Below, piece after piece: positions 8,522 to 17,839 of a stretch of 64,000 nucleotides of DNA. The notes under the pieces were generated by a model. That model did not search any database and was not told the origin of the DNA. It saw nothing but the letters and a program-made list of their open reading frames with translations. How positions within the stretch are numbered: the stretch's first letter is position 1; each line of letters starts with the position of its first letter. The stretch is from Shimazuella alba (lineage in GTDB: Bacteria > Bacillota > Bacilli > Thermoactinomycetales > Thermoactinomycetaceae): the NCBI RefSeq assembly GCF_009831235.1, contig NZ_WUUL01000001.1:124001-188000 (forward strand). Reading direction: 5' to 3'. Made by a program: the position numbers and the translations under genes.

Positions 8522-8720
8522 TGAATTAGTATATGGTGAAATGAACGGGCAAGATGATAGTCTGTCTTTTCATGAAACTATCTATGAAGGTGTGCACTTA
8601 CTTGTGCAGCAAGCAGGAAAAGGCATAAAAGTCGTTCGGATCCTTAGTCCCGACCCTACTCATTTTCTAGATCCTCGCTTTCAACCTGGGAATGTATTGT
8701 TTTTTTCATCGGATTCATAA
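8496..8720 (+). CDS. ylzJ: YlzJ-like small protein
   Basis: 74 residues, [15 protein letters not shown] at the start and a YEGVHLLVQ segment typical of the YlzJ family. Overlaps tepA, with AGGAGG 8-9 bases upstream of the ATG. Function not established; conserved linkage with tepA and spoIIIE in spore formers suggests a sporulation-linked role. Confidence 0.85.
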   Translation: MLHWTLLPDELVYGEMNGQDDSLSFHETIYEGVHLLVQQAGKGIKVVRILSPDPTHFLDPRFQPGNVLFFSSDS

Positions 8721-8776
8721 AGGGTAAATATAACATAATTGCTAATTACATCCATAAAAATACCAAAAAAACTCAC

Positions 8777-8801
8777 TTGACATGATGATCCATGTTATAA
8801 T
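8777..8801 (+). promoter_or_regulatory. Extended -10 promoter of spoIIIE
   Basis: A perfect TATAAT (8796-8801) is preceded by TG in the extended -10 position. A perfect TTGACA lies at 8777-8782, but only 13 bases away, too close for a normal -35, so the promoter probably works through the extended -10. Confidence 0.5.
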
Positions 8802-8832
8802 GCTGATGATAGGTTACAGGGAGTTGGATGTA

Positions 8833-11181
8833 ATGGCGAAAAAATCAACCAAACCAATAAGCGCACCTCGCGCAGAAAAATTCAAGAGAGAACTTCTATT
8901 TGAAATTTATGGAATAACCATTTTAGCTCTTTCTATTATTGCCATGGCTAGTTTGGGCGCAATCGGAAGAAATTTAACATATTTAGCAAGGTTTTTTGTT
9001 GGATCTTATGATTTTCTTATACCACTAATTGGTGTAGGTCTGGGTTTTTTTGTGATGTTGAAAAGAAAATGGCCAAATGAGTGGTCACCACGAATGACCG
9101 GAATTGTAGTTGTCCTGCTTTCTCTTTTGGCATTTTCTCATTATTTTACTTTTCAAATACTGATTACGCAAGGATTCCAAGGGTCTATTATCGATAAAAC
9201 TTGGAACCTATTATTGGCCGAGCGTGAATCACGTTTACCATTAGATGTTGGTGGAGGAATGGTAGGAGGGATCATTTTTGCCCTATTTTATTTCCTCTTT
9301 GAGAGTATTGGTACAGTTGTAGCGCTTTGTGCTTTATTTTTATGTGGATTTCTACTGGTGACAGGTTTTTCTTATGTGAAATTTTTTCATCATTTTAGCA
9401 GGTTCTGGGATGGTAAGAAAAAGCTCTGGAAAACCAAACTTGCTTCTTTTGTTACGTCTTATCATCAAAAAGATAAAACAGAAAATAAGCGAAAACGAAA
9501 AAACAAAACGATTGGAAATGTCACAAGAGATCCTATCATAGAAGAGCAAGAAGCAGTTAAACCAACTATTTTTGATTTCGAAGAAGTTCCCTTAAAAAAA
9601 GTACCTGCTGATACACCCGAACAACTGTCGTTGAATATGGAGAAAAGTCAGCTTGAAAAGAAGAAAGTGGAACAAAAACCGAAAGAAGAAAATATAGAGG
9701 TTCCATTCGAGATTGAGGCAGCAAATGCTCATTATCAACTGCCGCCGATTTCTATTTTAGCAGAACAAAAGAAATCACCAGTAGCTGATAAACAAGACTT
9801 AAATAACAATGCAGAAAAACTGGTAAATACGTTAGAAAGCTTTGGTGTGTCGGCAAGAGTAATACATATTCATCGAGGTCCTGCGGTAACTCGATATGAA
9901 ATTCAACCTCAAGTAGGAGTGAAAGTAAGTAGAATTGTAAATTTAGCTGATGATTTGGCGTTAGTACTTGCAGCGAAAGATATTCGGATTGAAGCACCTA
10001 TTCCAGGGAAATCTGCGATCGGTATTGAAGTTCCAAATACGGAAGTTGCCATGGTAGGATTGCGCGATATTATTGAGAGTAGTGATTACCAAGAATCAGA
10101 CTCAAAATTAACCATTTCTTTAGGACGGGACATCTCAGGAGATCCAAATGTTGCAGTATTGTCCAAGATGCCCCACCTGCTTGTTGCTGGCGCGACTGGC
10201 TCCGGAAAAAGTGTATGTATAAACGGAATCATTATCAGTCTTTTATACAAGGCGAAACCAGATGAAGTTAAACTGATGATGATTGACCCTAAAATGGTTG
10301 AGTTAAACATTTACAACGGAATACCACACCTTTTAGCACCCGTTGTAACAGATCCAAGAAGAGCAGCAATTGCACTTAAAAAAGTGGTAAAAGAAATGGA
10401 AAAGCGTTATGAGCTGTTTGCAAACATAGGTGCAAGGGATATCGAACGCTATAATACATTGGTAACACAAGAAGAGTCAGGAAAACCGAAACTTCCCTAT
10501 ATTGTTGTGATTGTAGATGAATTAGCTGATTTGATGATGGTGGCACCAGCAGATGTAGAGGATGCTATTTGTCGGCTTGCACAAATGGCACGTGCTGCGG
10601 GTATTCATCTGATCATCGCTACGCAACGACCTTCAGTAGATGTCATTACTGGTGTGATCAAAGCGAATATACCTTCCCGGATTGCTTTTGCGGTCTCTGC
10701 TCAAGCGGATTCGCGAACCATCCTTGATATGGGAGGAGCAGAGAAACTGCTAGGTAGAGGGGATATGTTATACTTACCAGTTGGTGCTTCCAAACCAATC
10801 CGACTCCAAGGTACTTATTTGTCAGATGAAGAAGTAGAACAAGTAGTTTCCTTTGTAAAAGAGCAACAAGAAGTAAAATATGTGCAAGAAATGATTCCCA
10901 CCACTACAGAAGGAAATAACATGGATGATCCACAAGACGAATTGTACCATCAAGCAGTCCAATTGGTAGTGGAAGCAAAAACAGCATCTGTTTCTTTGTT
11001 ACAAAGAAGGTTGCGGATCGGATACTCTCGTGCAGCGAGATTGATCGACAGTATGGAACAAAATGGTGTTGTAGGCCCTTATGAAGGAAGCAAACCAAGG
11101 GAAGTTCGTTTGTCAGCAGAAGAGTGGAAACAGCAACAAACTAGTGATGGTTATTCGGATTCGAAACAAGTGAATGAATAG
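8833..11181 (+). CDS. spoIIIE: DNA translocase SpoIIIE/FtsK
   Basis: 782 residues from the ATG at 8833 (MAKKSTKP), with GGGAG upstream. Four membrane helices lie in the first 190 residues, followed by a charged linker to about 310, then the motor: Walker A GATGSGKS near 453-460, Walker [13 protein letters not shown] near 557 and [21 protein letters not shown]. The C-terminal winged-helix gamma domain ([21 protein letters not shown]) reads KOPS/SRS-like sequences. The protein pumps the chromosome into the forespore. Neighbours tepA-ylzJ upstream and ymfF downstream match Bacillus, supporting SpoIIIE rather than SftA. Confidence 0.93.
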   Translation: MAKKSTKPISAPRAEKFKRELLFEIYGITILALSIIAMASLGAIGRNLTYLARFFVGSYDFLIPLIGVGLGFFVMLKRKWPNEWSPRMTGIVVVLLSLLAFSHYFTFQILITQGFQGSIIDKTWNLLLAERESRLPLDVGGGMVGGIIFALFYFLFESIGTVVALCALFLCGFLLVTGFSYVKFFHHFSRFWDGKKKLWKTKLASFVTSYHQKDKTENKRKRKNKTIGNVTRDPIIEEQEAVKPTIFDFEEVPLKKVPADTPEQLSLNMEKSQLEKKKVEQKPKEENIEVPFEIEAANAHYQLPPISILAEQKKSPVADKQDLNNNAEKLVNTLESFGVSARVIHIHRGPAVTRYEIQPQVGVKVSRIVNLADDLALVLAAKDIRIEAPIPGKSAIGIEVPNTEVAMVGLRDIIESSDYQESDSKLTISLGRDISGDPNVAVLSKMPHLLVAGATGSGKSVCINGIIISLLYKAKPDEVKLMMIDPKMVELNIYNGIPHLLAPVVTDPRRAAIALKKVVKEMEKRYELFANIGARDIERYNTLVTQEESGKPKLPYIVVIVDELADLMMVAPADVEDAICRLAQMARAAGIHLIIATQRPSVDVITGVIKANIPSRIAFAVSAQADSRTILDMGGAEKLLGRGDMLYLPVGASKPIRLQGTYLSDEEVEQVVSFVKEQQEVKYVQEMIPTTTEGNNMDDPQDELYHQAVQLVVEAKTASVSLLQRRLRIGYSRAARLIDSMEQNGVVGPYEGSKPREVRLSAEEWKQQQTSDGYSDSKQVNE

Positions 11182-11200
11182 ATGAAGGGTTAAGAAAAAA

Positions 11201-11230
11201 AGAGAGTTGTCTATTGACGACTCTCTTTTA
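11201..11230 (+). terminator. Terminator after spoIIIE
   Basis: AGAGAGTTGTC pairs with GACGACTCTCT (one G-T pair, 4-base loop), followed by TTTT. Confidence 0.8.
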
Positions 11231-11247
11231 TGCTGAGATTTAGTTAG

Positions 11248-11608
11248 CTATTTTTCTTTCGAATAAAATAGAAATACATGAGTGAGTACACTTGATTGGT
11301 TTATGAAACCGAATTCCATAGGTAGGGAGATTTTTTCTGGTTGACGAGAATCATAATAAATGGTGATTATGTTGAGCCCAATTGGTGGATTTGTTCCTAC
11401 TTGGGATCGAAAAAACTCCCCATCAACAGTAGTAAATTATACAGCAGGGTAATAATTTTTTTCTCTTTGAGATAGTTTGACAATAGTACCTTTGGTTTTA
11501 ATTGCGTTTTTCGAAATGAACGTCTTCAAATAAGGATAAAATATTCCCCGATTAGAATAACAACACCGATAATGGCAAATAGTATCCCTTCTCTTAGTAT
11601 AGTTACAT
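11248..11608 (-). pseudogene. Broken DUF3592-type membrane protein
   Basis: Minus-strand translation shows a membrane helix ILFAIIGVVILIG, a frameshift near 11535, then KTFISKNAIKTKGTIVKLSQ followed by REKNYYPAV, an in-frame TAA (near 11432) and FTTVDGEFFRSQVGTNPP with YYDSRQPEKISLP. The YYPxVxFTTxDG...NPP...YDxxxPEK pattern is that of DUF3592 proteins. A frameshift and a nonsense codon show it is dead, unless sequencing errors are involved. Confidence 0.6.
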
Positions 11609-11639
11609 TCCTTTAGTTAAAATAATAAAACAATTTAGT

Positions 11640-12237
11640 CATCATCTCCTTTATTATTTCTGGATGAGGGATTCGTATGGTAGACTCTGATTTCCTGTGA
11701 CTTAAAAATAATAAACATTCTCCTATACAAACTAAGCTTCACGTCTTGTGTAAGAGAGAGATGAATGAATGTAGTGGAGATGAGAATCATAACAAAAATG
11801 AGCTGATACTTTACAATTTTTAGCGTAGGAAGGGTTTGTTTGGTTACCTACATTTTTACTTATCGACATAAGACTCGTTAATAGGAAGCAGAATTTCGAC
11901 ACATACTATTTCCATTAGCCAAAAAACATACCTTAAGCTCCATGCTCAAAAGAGTTGATAAACAGTCTATGATATTTCCAAAGAAGTAAAGGAAAATAAG
12001 GTACCTGTGGGGAAACAAGTGATGTATGGATGAAAAGAAAATGGTGTCGAATATCCAAATCCCACGAATAAATTTGGATGTGATTAGAAATTGGAGGCTA
12101 CAAACAACAAATTATAAACGGTAAAATAAAGATGCCTACTTCTTTATAGTCGACAAAAACTTTAGTGATTTTTAGGATACTAAGGTTAATAAAAATGTTA
12201 GATCTAGATAGGTGAATCACAAGAAAGAGGTGTATGA
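11640..12237. other. Gene-free stretch with decayed coding traces
   Basis: No intact frame. Around 11966-12080 a plus-strand trace (YDISKEVKENKVPVGKQVMYG, stop or frameshift, then KENGVEYPNPTNKFGCD) looks like the remains of a protein I cannot name. In B. subtilis, genes of a GntR regulator and transporter sit here; nothing recognisable of them remains. Confidence 0.35.
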
Positions 12238-13530
12238 ATGTCTTTTGCTACTTTTCAGACAGTATCTTTGGGGAATATTCGTCTCCATCTGTGTCCAAGT
12301 GATAAGTTTAAAACTACTACTTTGTCAGCTTTTATTACAAATCCGCTTCAAGCAGAAACAGTTACAAAAAATGCTTTGTTACCAAATGTACTTGTTCGAG
12401 GAACAAATACCTATCAAACAACTGTTGCATTGCGTCAAAAATTGAATGAACTTTATGGAGCTGGATCTTTTGGAGATGTGTTTAAACGGGGTGAACGTCA
12501 AGTTATTCAGTTCGGGATGGATCTAGCGAATGAAACATATCTGCAAAATGCACCCTCCCTTTTAGAAGAGGGCATTCAGTTATTTTGTGAGATAATTTTA
12601 GATCCATTTGTAGAAAATAACCAATTCTATACATCGTTTGTAGAAGCGGAAAAAAAGAACTTAAAACAGAAAATAGATAGTTTGCAAGATGATAAAATAC
12701 GTTATGCAGCGGAACGTTGTGTCCAAACGATGTGTGAAGGGGAACCTTATTCACTTTTTAACTATGGAAACGCAAATGATATTCAAGCAATAGATGCTAA
12801 ATCTCTATATAGCTACTATCGAGAAGTGTTAGAGAAAGCGCCGATTGATCTTTATTGTGTTGGAGATGTAGAAGTAGAGGAAGTAACAAATTTATTTGCT
12901 AAATACTTTGATTCTAAAATGCAAAACGCAGTAAGAGAAGAAGTTCCTTTTGCTGCTGTTTCTCATAAGGTAGATAAAGTGAAAATGGTAGTTGATCGGT
13001 TAGATGTGAACCAGGGAAAATTAAACATGGGATGTAGAACTCAAATATCGATTCGTGATGAGAAGTATCCAGCCTTAATGATGTACAACGGGATACTAGG
13101 TGGATTTGCGCATTCTAAATTGTTTATGAATGTTCGTGAGAAAGAGAGTTTAGCTTACTATTGTTCATCGGGGATTGAGAGCCATAAAGGACTACTCTTT
13201 ATTCAAAGTGGAATAGAGGAACAAAATTTAGACAGAGCGGTTGACATTATAAAACAGCAATTGACTGCAATGCGTAATGGAGAAATTTCGGATCAAGAAC
13301 TGGAACAAACCAAAGCGACACTCTCCAATCAGCTACGTGAGGGCCAAGATCGAGCGTTTGAATTAATTGGATTTCATTTTCAATCTGTTTTGAGTGGAAA
13401 ACCAAGATCATTAGAAGATTTGTTACAAAAAATAAATGCGATTACGAAAGAAGATGTGCAGGAAGTAGCTCAGTTGGTAGAGTTAGATACCATTTATAGC
13501 TTGCGAGGGCAGGAGGGAGAAAAACAATGA
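12238..13530 (+). CDS. ymfF: M16 peptidase-like protein, EF-P modification associated
   Basis: 430 residues with the M16 fold: N-terminal half with RGTNTYQTTVALRQKLNELYGA in place of the zinc motif, C-terminal half with GGFAHSKLFMNVREKESLAYYCSS. The HxxEH zinc site is absent, so this is the non-catalytic partner of the pair, as in other YmfF proteins. In B. subtilis ymfF, ymfH and ymfI are genetically tied to the 5-aminopentanol modification of elongation factor P. AAAGAGG precedes the ATG. It overlaps ymfH by 4 bases. Confidence 0.9.
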   Translation: MSFATFQTVSLGNIRLHLCPSDKFKTTTLSAFITNPLQAETVTKNALLPNVLVRGTNTYQTTVALRQKLNELYGAGSFGDVFKRGERQVIQFGMDLANETYLQNAPSLLEEGIQLFCEIILDPFVENNQFYTSFVEAEKKNLKQKIDSLQDDKIRYAAERCVQTMCEGEPYSLFNYGNANDIQAIDAKSLYSYYREVLEKAPIDLYCVGDVEVEEVTNLFAKYFDSKMQNAVREEVPFAAVSHKVDKVKMVVDRLDVNQGKLNMGCRTQISIRDEKYPALMMYNGILGGFAHSKLFMNVREKESLAYYCSSGIESHKGLLFIQSGIEEQNLDRAVDIIKQQLTAMRNGEISDQELEQTKATLSNQLREGQDRAFELIGFHFQSVLSGKPRSLEDLLQKINAITKEDVQEVAQLVELDTIYSLRGQEGEKQ

Positions 13531-14816
13531 AAAAAATAGATCATTCTCAATTAAAAGAGACCCTATATTATGAGCAGTTACCAAATGGCTTAGAAATTTA
13601 TCTGTTACCAAAACCTGGTTTTCAAAAAACGTATGCAACATTTACAACAAAATATGGTTCCATTGATAATACTTTTCAAAGAGAGGGAGAACAGAAACAT
13701 CAAGTACCAGATGGTATCGCTCATTTTCTAGAGCATAAGATGTTTGAGCAAGAATCAGGTGAAGACGTATTTCAGCAATTTGCGAGACAAGGTGCAGCAG
13801 CTAATGCTTTCACAAGTTTTACGCGTACCGCGTATCTTTTTTCATGCACAGAAAATACAAATGAAAATCTAGTGACATTGTTGGATTTTGTCCAAGCTCC
13901 TTATTTTACTGATCAAAATGTAGAAAAAGAAAAAGGAATTATTGGGCAAGAGATAAAGATGTACGATGATAATCCAGATTGGCGTTCTTACTTTGGGTTA
14001 ATCGAAGCTTTTTATCAAAACCACCCAGTAAAGATTGATATTGCAGGTACAGTCGAGTCGATAAGCAAAATAACAAAAGAGACACTGTATGATTGTTACC
14101 ATACTTTTTATCATCCAAGTAACATGCTATTGTTTATTGTTGGAGGGATTGAAGCAGAAAAAACGCTTCAACTTATTCGTGATAACCAGTCAACGAAAAA
14201 ATTTGATCCACCAGCAAAAATCAATAGATTTTACCCAGATGAATCCAATGCAGTTGCAGAACCCAAGAAAATAATGAAATTAAGTGTACAAACACCTAAG
14301 TGTTTGATGGGCTACAAAGAGAAAAGCAGCGAAGTTAGCCGGATTGGAACAGAGCGGTTAAAACAAGAATTAACAACACAGATCTGTTTAGATGTAATGT
14401 TTAGCACGTCATCTGATTTCTATCAAAGCCTGTACGATGACGGAATTATTGATGATACATTTGGATTCGATTATTCTTTAGAACCAGGATACGGTTTTAC
14501 GATGTTTGGAGGAGACACGCATCAACCAGAAGAACTAATTAAACGTATTCAAGAAGAAATTCCTCGACGTGTGTCTACTGGAGTAACCCAAGAAGAATTT
14601 GACCGCATTCAAAAGAAACGGATTGGCGCGAGTCTGCGCTCGTTGAACTCTCTAGAGTGGATCGCAAACCAATTCACCAGTTATCGTTTTCAAGAGACAG
14701 ATCTATTCGATATTATTCCAACTTTAGAAAAGCTAACCTTGGAAGATGTCAATCAGAGATTAAAAACTCATTTTCAAGCCGATCAGTTTGCTGTTTCATT
14801 GGTAATGCCTAAATAG
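13527..14816 (+). CDS. ymfH: M16 zinc peptidase, EF-P modification associated
   Basis: 429 residues. The zinc site HFLEHKMFE (HxxEH, about residues 67-75) is intact, with the third ligand Glu expected in VEKEKGIIGQEIKMYDD near 134-150. The C-terminal domain carries the RIQKKRIGASLRSLNSLEWIANQF segment. It starts inside the last codons of ymfF and ends directly at the ATG of ymfI, so the three are made as one unit. Acts with YmfF as a heterodimer by analogy to other M16B pairs (inference). Confidence 0.92.
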   Translation: MKKIDHSQLKETLYYEQLPNGLEIYLLPKPGFQKTYATFTTKYGSIDNTFQREGEQKHQVPDGIAHFLEHKMFEQESGEDVFQQFARQGAAANAFTSFTRTAYLFSCTENTNENLVTLLDFVQAPYFTDQNVEKEKGIIGQEIKMYDDNPDWRSYFGLIEAFYQNHPVKIDIAGTVESISKITKETLYDCYHTFYHPSNMLLFIVGGIEAEKTLQLIRDNQSTKKFDPPAKINRFYPDESNAVAEPKKIMKLSVQTPKCLMGYKEKSSEVSRIGTERLKQELTTQICLDVMFSTSSDFYQSLYDDGIIDDTFGFDYSLEPGYGFTMFGGDTHQPEELIKRIQEEIPRRVSTGVTQEEFDRIQKKRIGASLRSLNSLEWIANQFTSYRFQETDLFDIIPTLEKLTLEDVNQRLKTHFQADQFAVSLVMPK

Positions 14817-15560
14817 ATGACAGACAAAGATCTTGTTGCATGGGTGACAGGTGCAAGCGGTGGTATAGGTTCTGCTATCTCCATACAGTTAGCAAAAGCA
14901 GGAATAAAAGTTGCAGTATGTTATCATCAAAATACACTTCAAGCAGATAAAGTGGTACAACAATGCAAAGAGGTTGGATCAGATGCTGCATCTTTTGCAT
15001 TAGATGTGACCAAAGAAGAAGAAGTCAAACAAGTATTTCAAGCTATACATTTTTCATTAGGAAAACCTTCTATCCTTGTGCATGCTGCTGGGCACACGGA
15101 AGTAGGGCTTTTTCAAGATGCAACGATTGACCAATATAACCGAATGATGGATGTACATGTAAAGGGGGCATTTCTTCTTTCTCGAATCATACTTCCTCAC
15201 CTCCTGCAAGAAAAATGGGGAAGGATAGTCTTGATTTCTTCGATCTGGGGTTCTGTTGGCGGGGCGACAGAAGTCCTATATTCGACGGCAAAATCTGCAC
15301 TACATGGAATGGCTAAAGCACTTGCAAAAGAAGTCGCATTATCTGGAATAACTGTAAATGTTGTCGCTCCTGGGGCAGTGGATACAGAGTTATTAAAAAA
15401 TCAATTGACACAGGAAGAAAAGCAGCAGTTAGCTGAAGAGATACCAATAGGCAGGTTGGGAATACCCGAAGAGATAGCTTCCATGGTAGGTCACTTATGC
15501 GAAAAAAAGTCATCTTATGTGACAGGGCAAGTGATCCAAGTCAATGGTGGATGGTACTAA
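14817..15560 (+). CDS. ymfI: EF-P 5-aminopentanone reductase (SDR)
   Basis: 247 residues, a classical short-chain dehydrogenase: TGASGGIG at about 12-19 (NADPH site), HAAGHTEVG near 88, the catalytic Ser in LISSIWGS near 141 and YSTAKSALHG near 154-163. In B. subtilis YmfI reduces the 5-aminopentanone group on EF-P Lys32 to aminopentanol. The ATG abuts the stop of ymfH with no gap, so translation is by re-initiation. The FabG-like sequence alone would allow other substrates; the operon decides. Confidence 0.9.
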   Translation: MTDKDLVAWVTGASGGIGSAISIQLAKAGIKVAVCYHQNTLQADKVVQQCKEVGSDAASFALDVTKEEEVKQVFQAIHFSLGKPSILVHAAGHTEVGLFQDATIDQYNRMMDVHVKGAFLLSRIILPHLLQEKWGRIVLISSIWGSVGGATEVLYSTAKSALHGMAKALAKEVALSGITVNVVAPGAVDTELLKNQLTQEEKQQLAEEIPIGRLGIPEEIASMVGHLCEKKSSYVTGQVIQVNGGWY

Positions 15561-15561
15561 A

Positions 15562-15582
15562 TCGATTTTATGATAAAATCGA
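15562..15582. repeat. Perfect inverted repeat after ymfI
   Basis: TCGATTTTAT, one G, ATAAAATCGA. There is no T-run after it, so it is a weak terminator at best, or a protein-binding or insertion boundary at the edge of the G+C-rich island. Confidence 0.55.
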
Positions 15583-15620
15583 AGAGAACACTCATATAAC
15601 GTCACGGTTGGAGATAAAAC

Positions 15621-15875
15621 ATGATCCGTGTGGAAGCGGTGGAAGCCGTGGGAAACAGCTTTTTCCAGTCTGCTTCGATCTATGATGGTCTCATCAGGGA
15701 TGAAGCGACTAATGAGGACGCGGAGCGTGTAGCCAAGCAGCTTGTGATCGCAAGCCTTCGTGCATACACGGAACTCGCTCAGGGATTGATGGAAGAATAC
15801 CCCGGATGGTCCTCAGTGGGAGGGTATGAACGCTCTCGAAAGGACACTTCTGGGGAATTGTCGTCGCTTTGCTGA
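15621..15875 (+). CDS. Small hypothetical protein in G+C-rich island
   Basis: 84 residues, MIRVEAVEAVGNSFFQSASIY at the start, mostly helical and acidic to about residue 66. GGAG lies 9 bases before the ATG. Not recognised. The surrounding DNA is G+C-rich (35 of the 60 bases from 15721) compared with about 40% elsewhere, and the codons are unlike the neighbours, suggesting foreign origin. The C-terminal 17 residues overlap the next frame. Confidence 0.45.
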   Translation: MIRVEAVEAVGNSFFQSASIYDGLIRDEATNEDAERVAKQLVIASLRAYTELAQGLMEEYPGWSSVGGYERSRKDTSGELSSLC

Positions 15876-15990
15876 GTATCCGAGCAGTGCTCGGTTCAAG
15901 AGGTTTGAACGGAAGTTCGACAGTATCGAGCGCAATGCGATCGCCGGCTGGAAGCGAACTCTCAGCGACTTCCTCACGTGGCTTCCCTGA
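15826..15990 (+). CDS. Small basic hypothetical protein overlapping the previous ORF
   Basis: 54 residues, MNALERTLLGNCRRFAEYPS then SARFKRFERKFDSIERN and a GWKRTLSDFLTWLP end; very basic and aromatic. GGGAGGG lies just before the ATG. It shares the G+C-rich composition of the preceding frame, so either both are genes, or one longer gene is frameshifted near 15826. Function unknown. Confidence 0.35.
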   Translation: MNALERTLLGNCRRFAEYPSSARFKRFERKFDSIERNAIAGWKRTLSDFLTWLP

Positions 15991-16175
15991 TCCTCTCAGT
16001 TGTGATGTTTGGAGTGCTGTTGTCCCAATATTATTTGGATGACGATAGCACTCCAGCGCCGAAATCTAGATCGTATAAATATAAATCAAGTATCTCAGTT
16101 ATATAGACGAATAATTTCTCCCTTGTGTGGTGATATTATCTTTAGAATGTTACTCACAATAGGAGGGAAACTGTG

Positions 16176-16424
16176 ATGTCTGTACTACAAAACTTTGATG
16201 AATGGAAAAAGTTTTTACAGGATCGTGTTGATCAAGCTTCTAGCTTAGGGATGGACAAAGTAACCATTAATGATCTAGCCTATGAAATAGGTGATTATTT
16301 AGCTCAAGACGTTGATCCAAAAAATGAACAAGAACGTTTGTTGAAAGAATTATGGGATGTTGCTGATGAAAATCAACAACGAGTTATGGCCGAATTAATG
16401 GTGAAATTAGTCGATCATAAGTAA
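16176..16424 (+). CDS. ymfJ: DUF3243 protein YmfJ
   Basis: 82 residues: MSVLQNFDEWKKFLQDRV at the start, ITNDLAYEIGDYLA-like and DPKNEQERLLKELWDVADE at the centre, the conserved DUF3243 core. Small, acidic, helical, cytoplasmic. AGGAGGG precedes GTG 16173/ATG 16176. Same position as in Bacillus (ymfI-ymfJ-ymfK), but here separated from ymfI by the G+C-rich island. Function unknown. Confidence 0.88.
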   Translation: MSVLQNFDEWKKFLQDRVDQASSLGMDKVTINDLAYEIGDYLAQDVDPKNEQERLLKELWDVADENQQRVMAELMVKLVDHK

Positions 16425-16426
16425 GT

Positions 16427-16468
16427 AAAACGTCTGGTACTCTTCATTAGAATACCAGACGTTTTCAT
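16427..16468 (+). terminator. Terminator after ymfJ
   Basis: AAAACGTCTGGTA pairs with TACCAGACGTTTT (13 bp). Confidence 0.8.
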
Positions 16469-16676
16469 TCGTGTGTAAATGTAAGAAAATAAGCTTACAC
16501 AATATTATCATAAATGGTTGAACTTACGAAAAGACGGGGAATTTCGTTATTCGTTGTTTGTTTTTATTCGTTTATACTAGAGTTTTATAGAGCGATTCTC
16601 TTCCGAGAGATGAGAACATGTGCTATACTTATCGGTATAGCTCATGAAGCCTGTCATTCCTTTGAGAGGTGGTATC

Positions 16677-17432
16677 ATGGCAAGTCAAGAATGGTACATG
16701 GAGTACCAAATACATAAAAATAGACCAGGTTTATTAGGTGATGTTGCCTCTATTTTAGGGATGCTTGCTATCAATATTATTACGATCAATGGTGTCGAAA
16801 ATCGTCGACGTGGTTTATTATTGGAAACAAGTAACCATGATAAGATTGAATCACTTCGTCATATATTGTTACAAGTGGAAGACATTACACTAACTGCACT
16901 TCGACCGCCTAAGTTGGTTGATCGGATCGCGATCCGACACGGTAGATACTTAGAGCGTTCGTCTGAAGATATGCGTACTTATTTCTTCACTAGAGAAGAA
17001 TTAGGTATTTTGGTTGATTTTATGGCAGAGCTATTTCAAAGAAAAGGTCATCAATTAATTGGAATTCGAGGAATGCCTCGAATTGGAAAGACCGAATCAA
17101 TTGTCGCCTCCAGTGTTTGTGCAAACAAAAGATGGATATTTCTTTCTTCCACTTTATTAAAACAGACGATGCGAAATCAGTTGACAAGAGATGAATTCTC
17201 AGAGGAAAGGGTTTTCATCATCGATGGAGTTATGTCAACGAGAAGAGGCGATGAAGAACATCAGATGCTTCTAAGGGAAATAATGAGCTTAAACGCAACC
17301 AAAGTAATTGAGCATCCAGATGTTTTTGTTCAACAAACAGAGTACTCATTGGATGATTTTGATTACATCATTGAATTAAAACAAGATGCTTCAGAAACCA
17401 TTTCACTTGATGAACTGGAACAGGATTTTTAA
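16677..17432 (+). CDS. ymfK: DUF3388 protein YmfK (ACT-like domain plus P-loop-like site)
   Basis: 251 residues. An ACT-like N-terminal domain (YQIHKNRPGLLGDVASILGML, residues about 8-75) suggests small-molecule sensing. The centre holds IGIRGMPRIGKTES (near 136-149), a Walker A-like GxxxxGKT, and RVFIIDGVMS near 180-190 as a possible Walker B. ATG 16677 is chosen over the upstream frame start since GAGAGGTGG precedes it. Conserved in spore formers at this position. Function unknown; nucleotide binding is inferred from the motif only. Confidence 0.86.
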   Translation: MASQEWYMEYQIHKNRPGLLGDVASILGMLAINIITINGVENRRRGLLLETSNHDKIESLRHILLQVEDITLTALRPPKLVDRIAIRHGRYLERSSEDMRTYFFTREELGILVDFMAELFQRKGHQLIGIRGMPRIGKTESIVASSVCANKRWIFLSSTLLKQTMRNQLTRDEFSEERVFIIDGVMSTRRGDEEHQMLLREIMSLNATKVIEHPDVFVQQTEYSLDDFDYIIELKQDASETISLDELEQDF

Positions 17433-17440
17433 GGGGGATA

Positions 17441-17824
17441 ATGCACTTGGCTGGCGTGGGTAAGTATTTGAAACAAGCGCGTGAAAAAAAGAGTTATACG
17501 CTTGAAGATATGGCAGACCTCACGAACATTGAGATAAAATATTTGCAAGCATTAGAATCAGAAGAGTATGATTTGCTTCCTAGCCCTTTTTATGCACGCG
17601 TATTTATGAAAACATATGCAAAATATCTGAATCTCAATGTAACTTCTGTTATGCAGTTATTTGATATCTCACAAAAAACAGAGCATTCGCCCGCGCCAAA
17701 ACCAAAGACAGAAGCAGTAGAATTACCTAAGCGGTCACCAGCGCAAAAAAAGAAAGTTTCTTCTCTCTGGTTGATTGTAGCGATTATCCTCATTATGGGT
17801 ATGGTTTACATGCTTTTTCAGTAG
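17441..17824 (+). CDS. RodZ-like HTH membrane protein 1 (short)
   Basis: 127 residues: a Xre/RodZ-type helix-turn-helix at about 5-65 (VGKYLKQAREKKSYTLEDMA, IKYLQALESEEYDLLPSPFYARVFMKTYAKYLN), a basic linker, and one C-terminal membrane helix (LWLIVAIILIMGMVYMLF). No outside domain follows. The ATG is only a few bases from AAGGGGG; the in-frame TTG at 17447 would have better spacing. First of four tandem RodZ-like genes. Confidence 0.82.
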   Translation: MHLAGVGKYLKQAREKKSYTLEDMADLTNIEIKYLQALESEEYDLLPSPFYARVFMKTYAKYLNLNVTSVMQLFDISQKTEHSPAPKPKTEAVELPKRSPAQKKKVSSLWLIVAIILIMGMVYMLFQ

Positions 17825-17839
17825 AGGGAGGATAGAATT

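Noticed and set aside
8777-8801. TTGACA/TATAAT as a normal sigma-A pair before spoIIIE
   Set aside because: The spacer is only 13 bases. Kept only as an extended -10 promoter.
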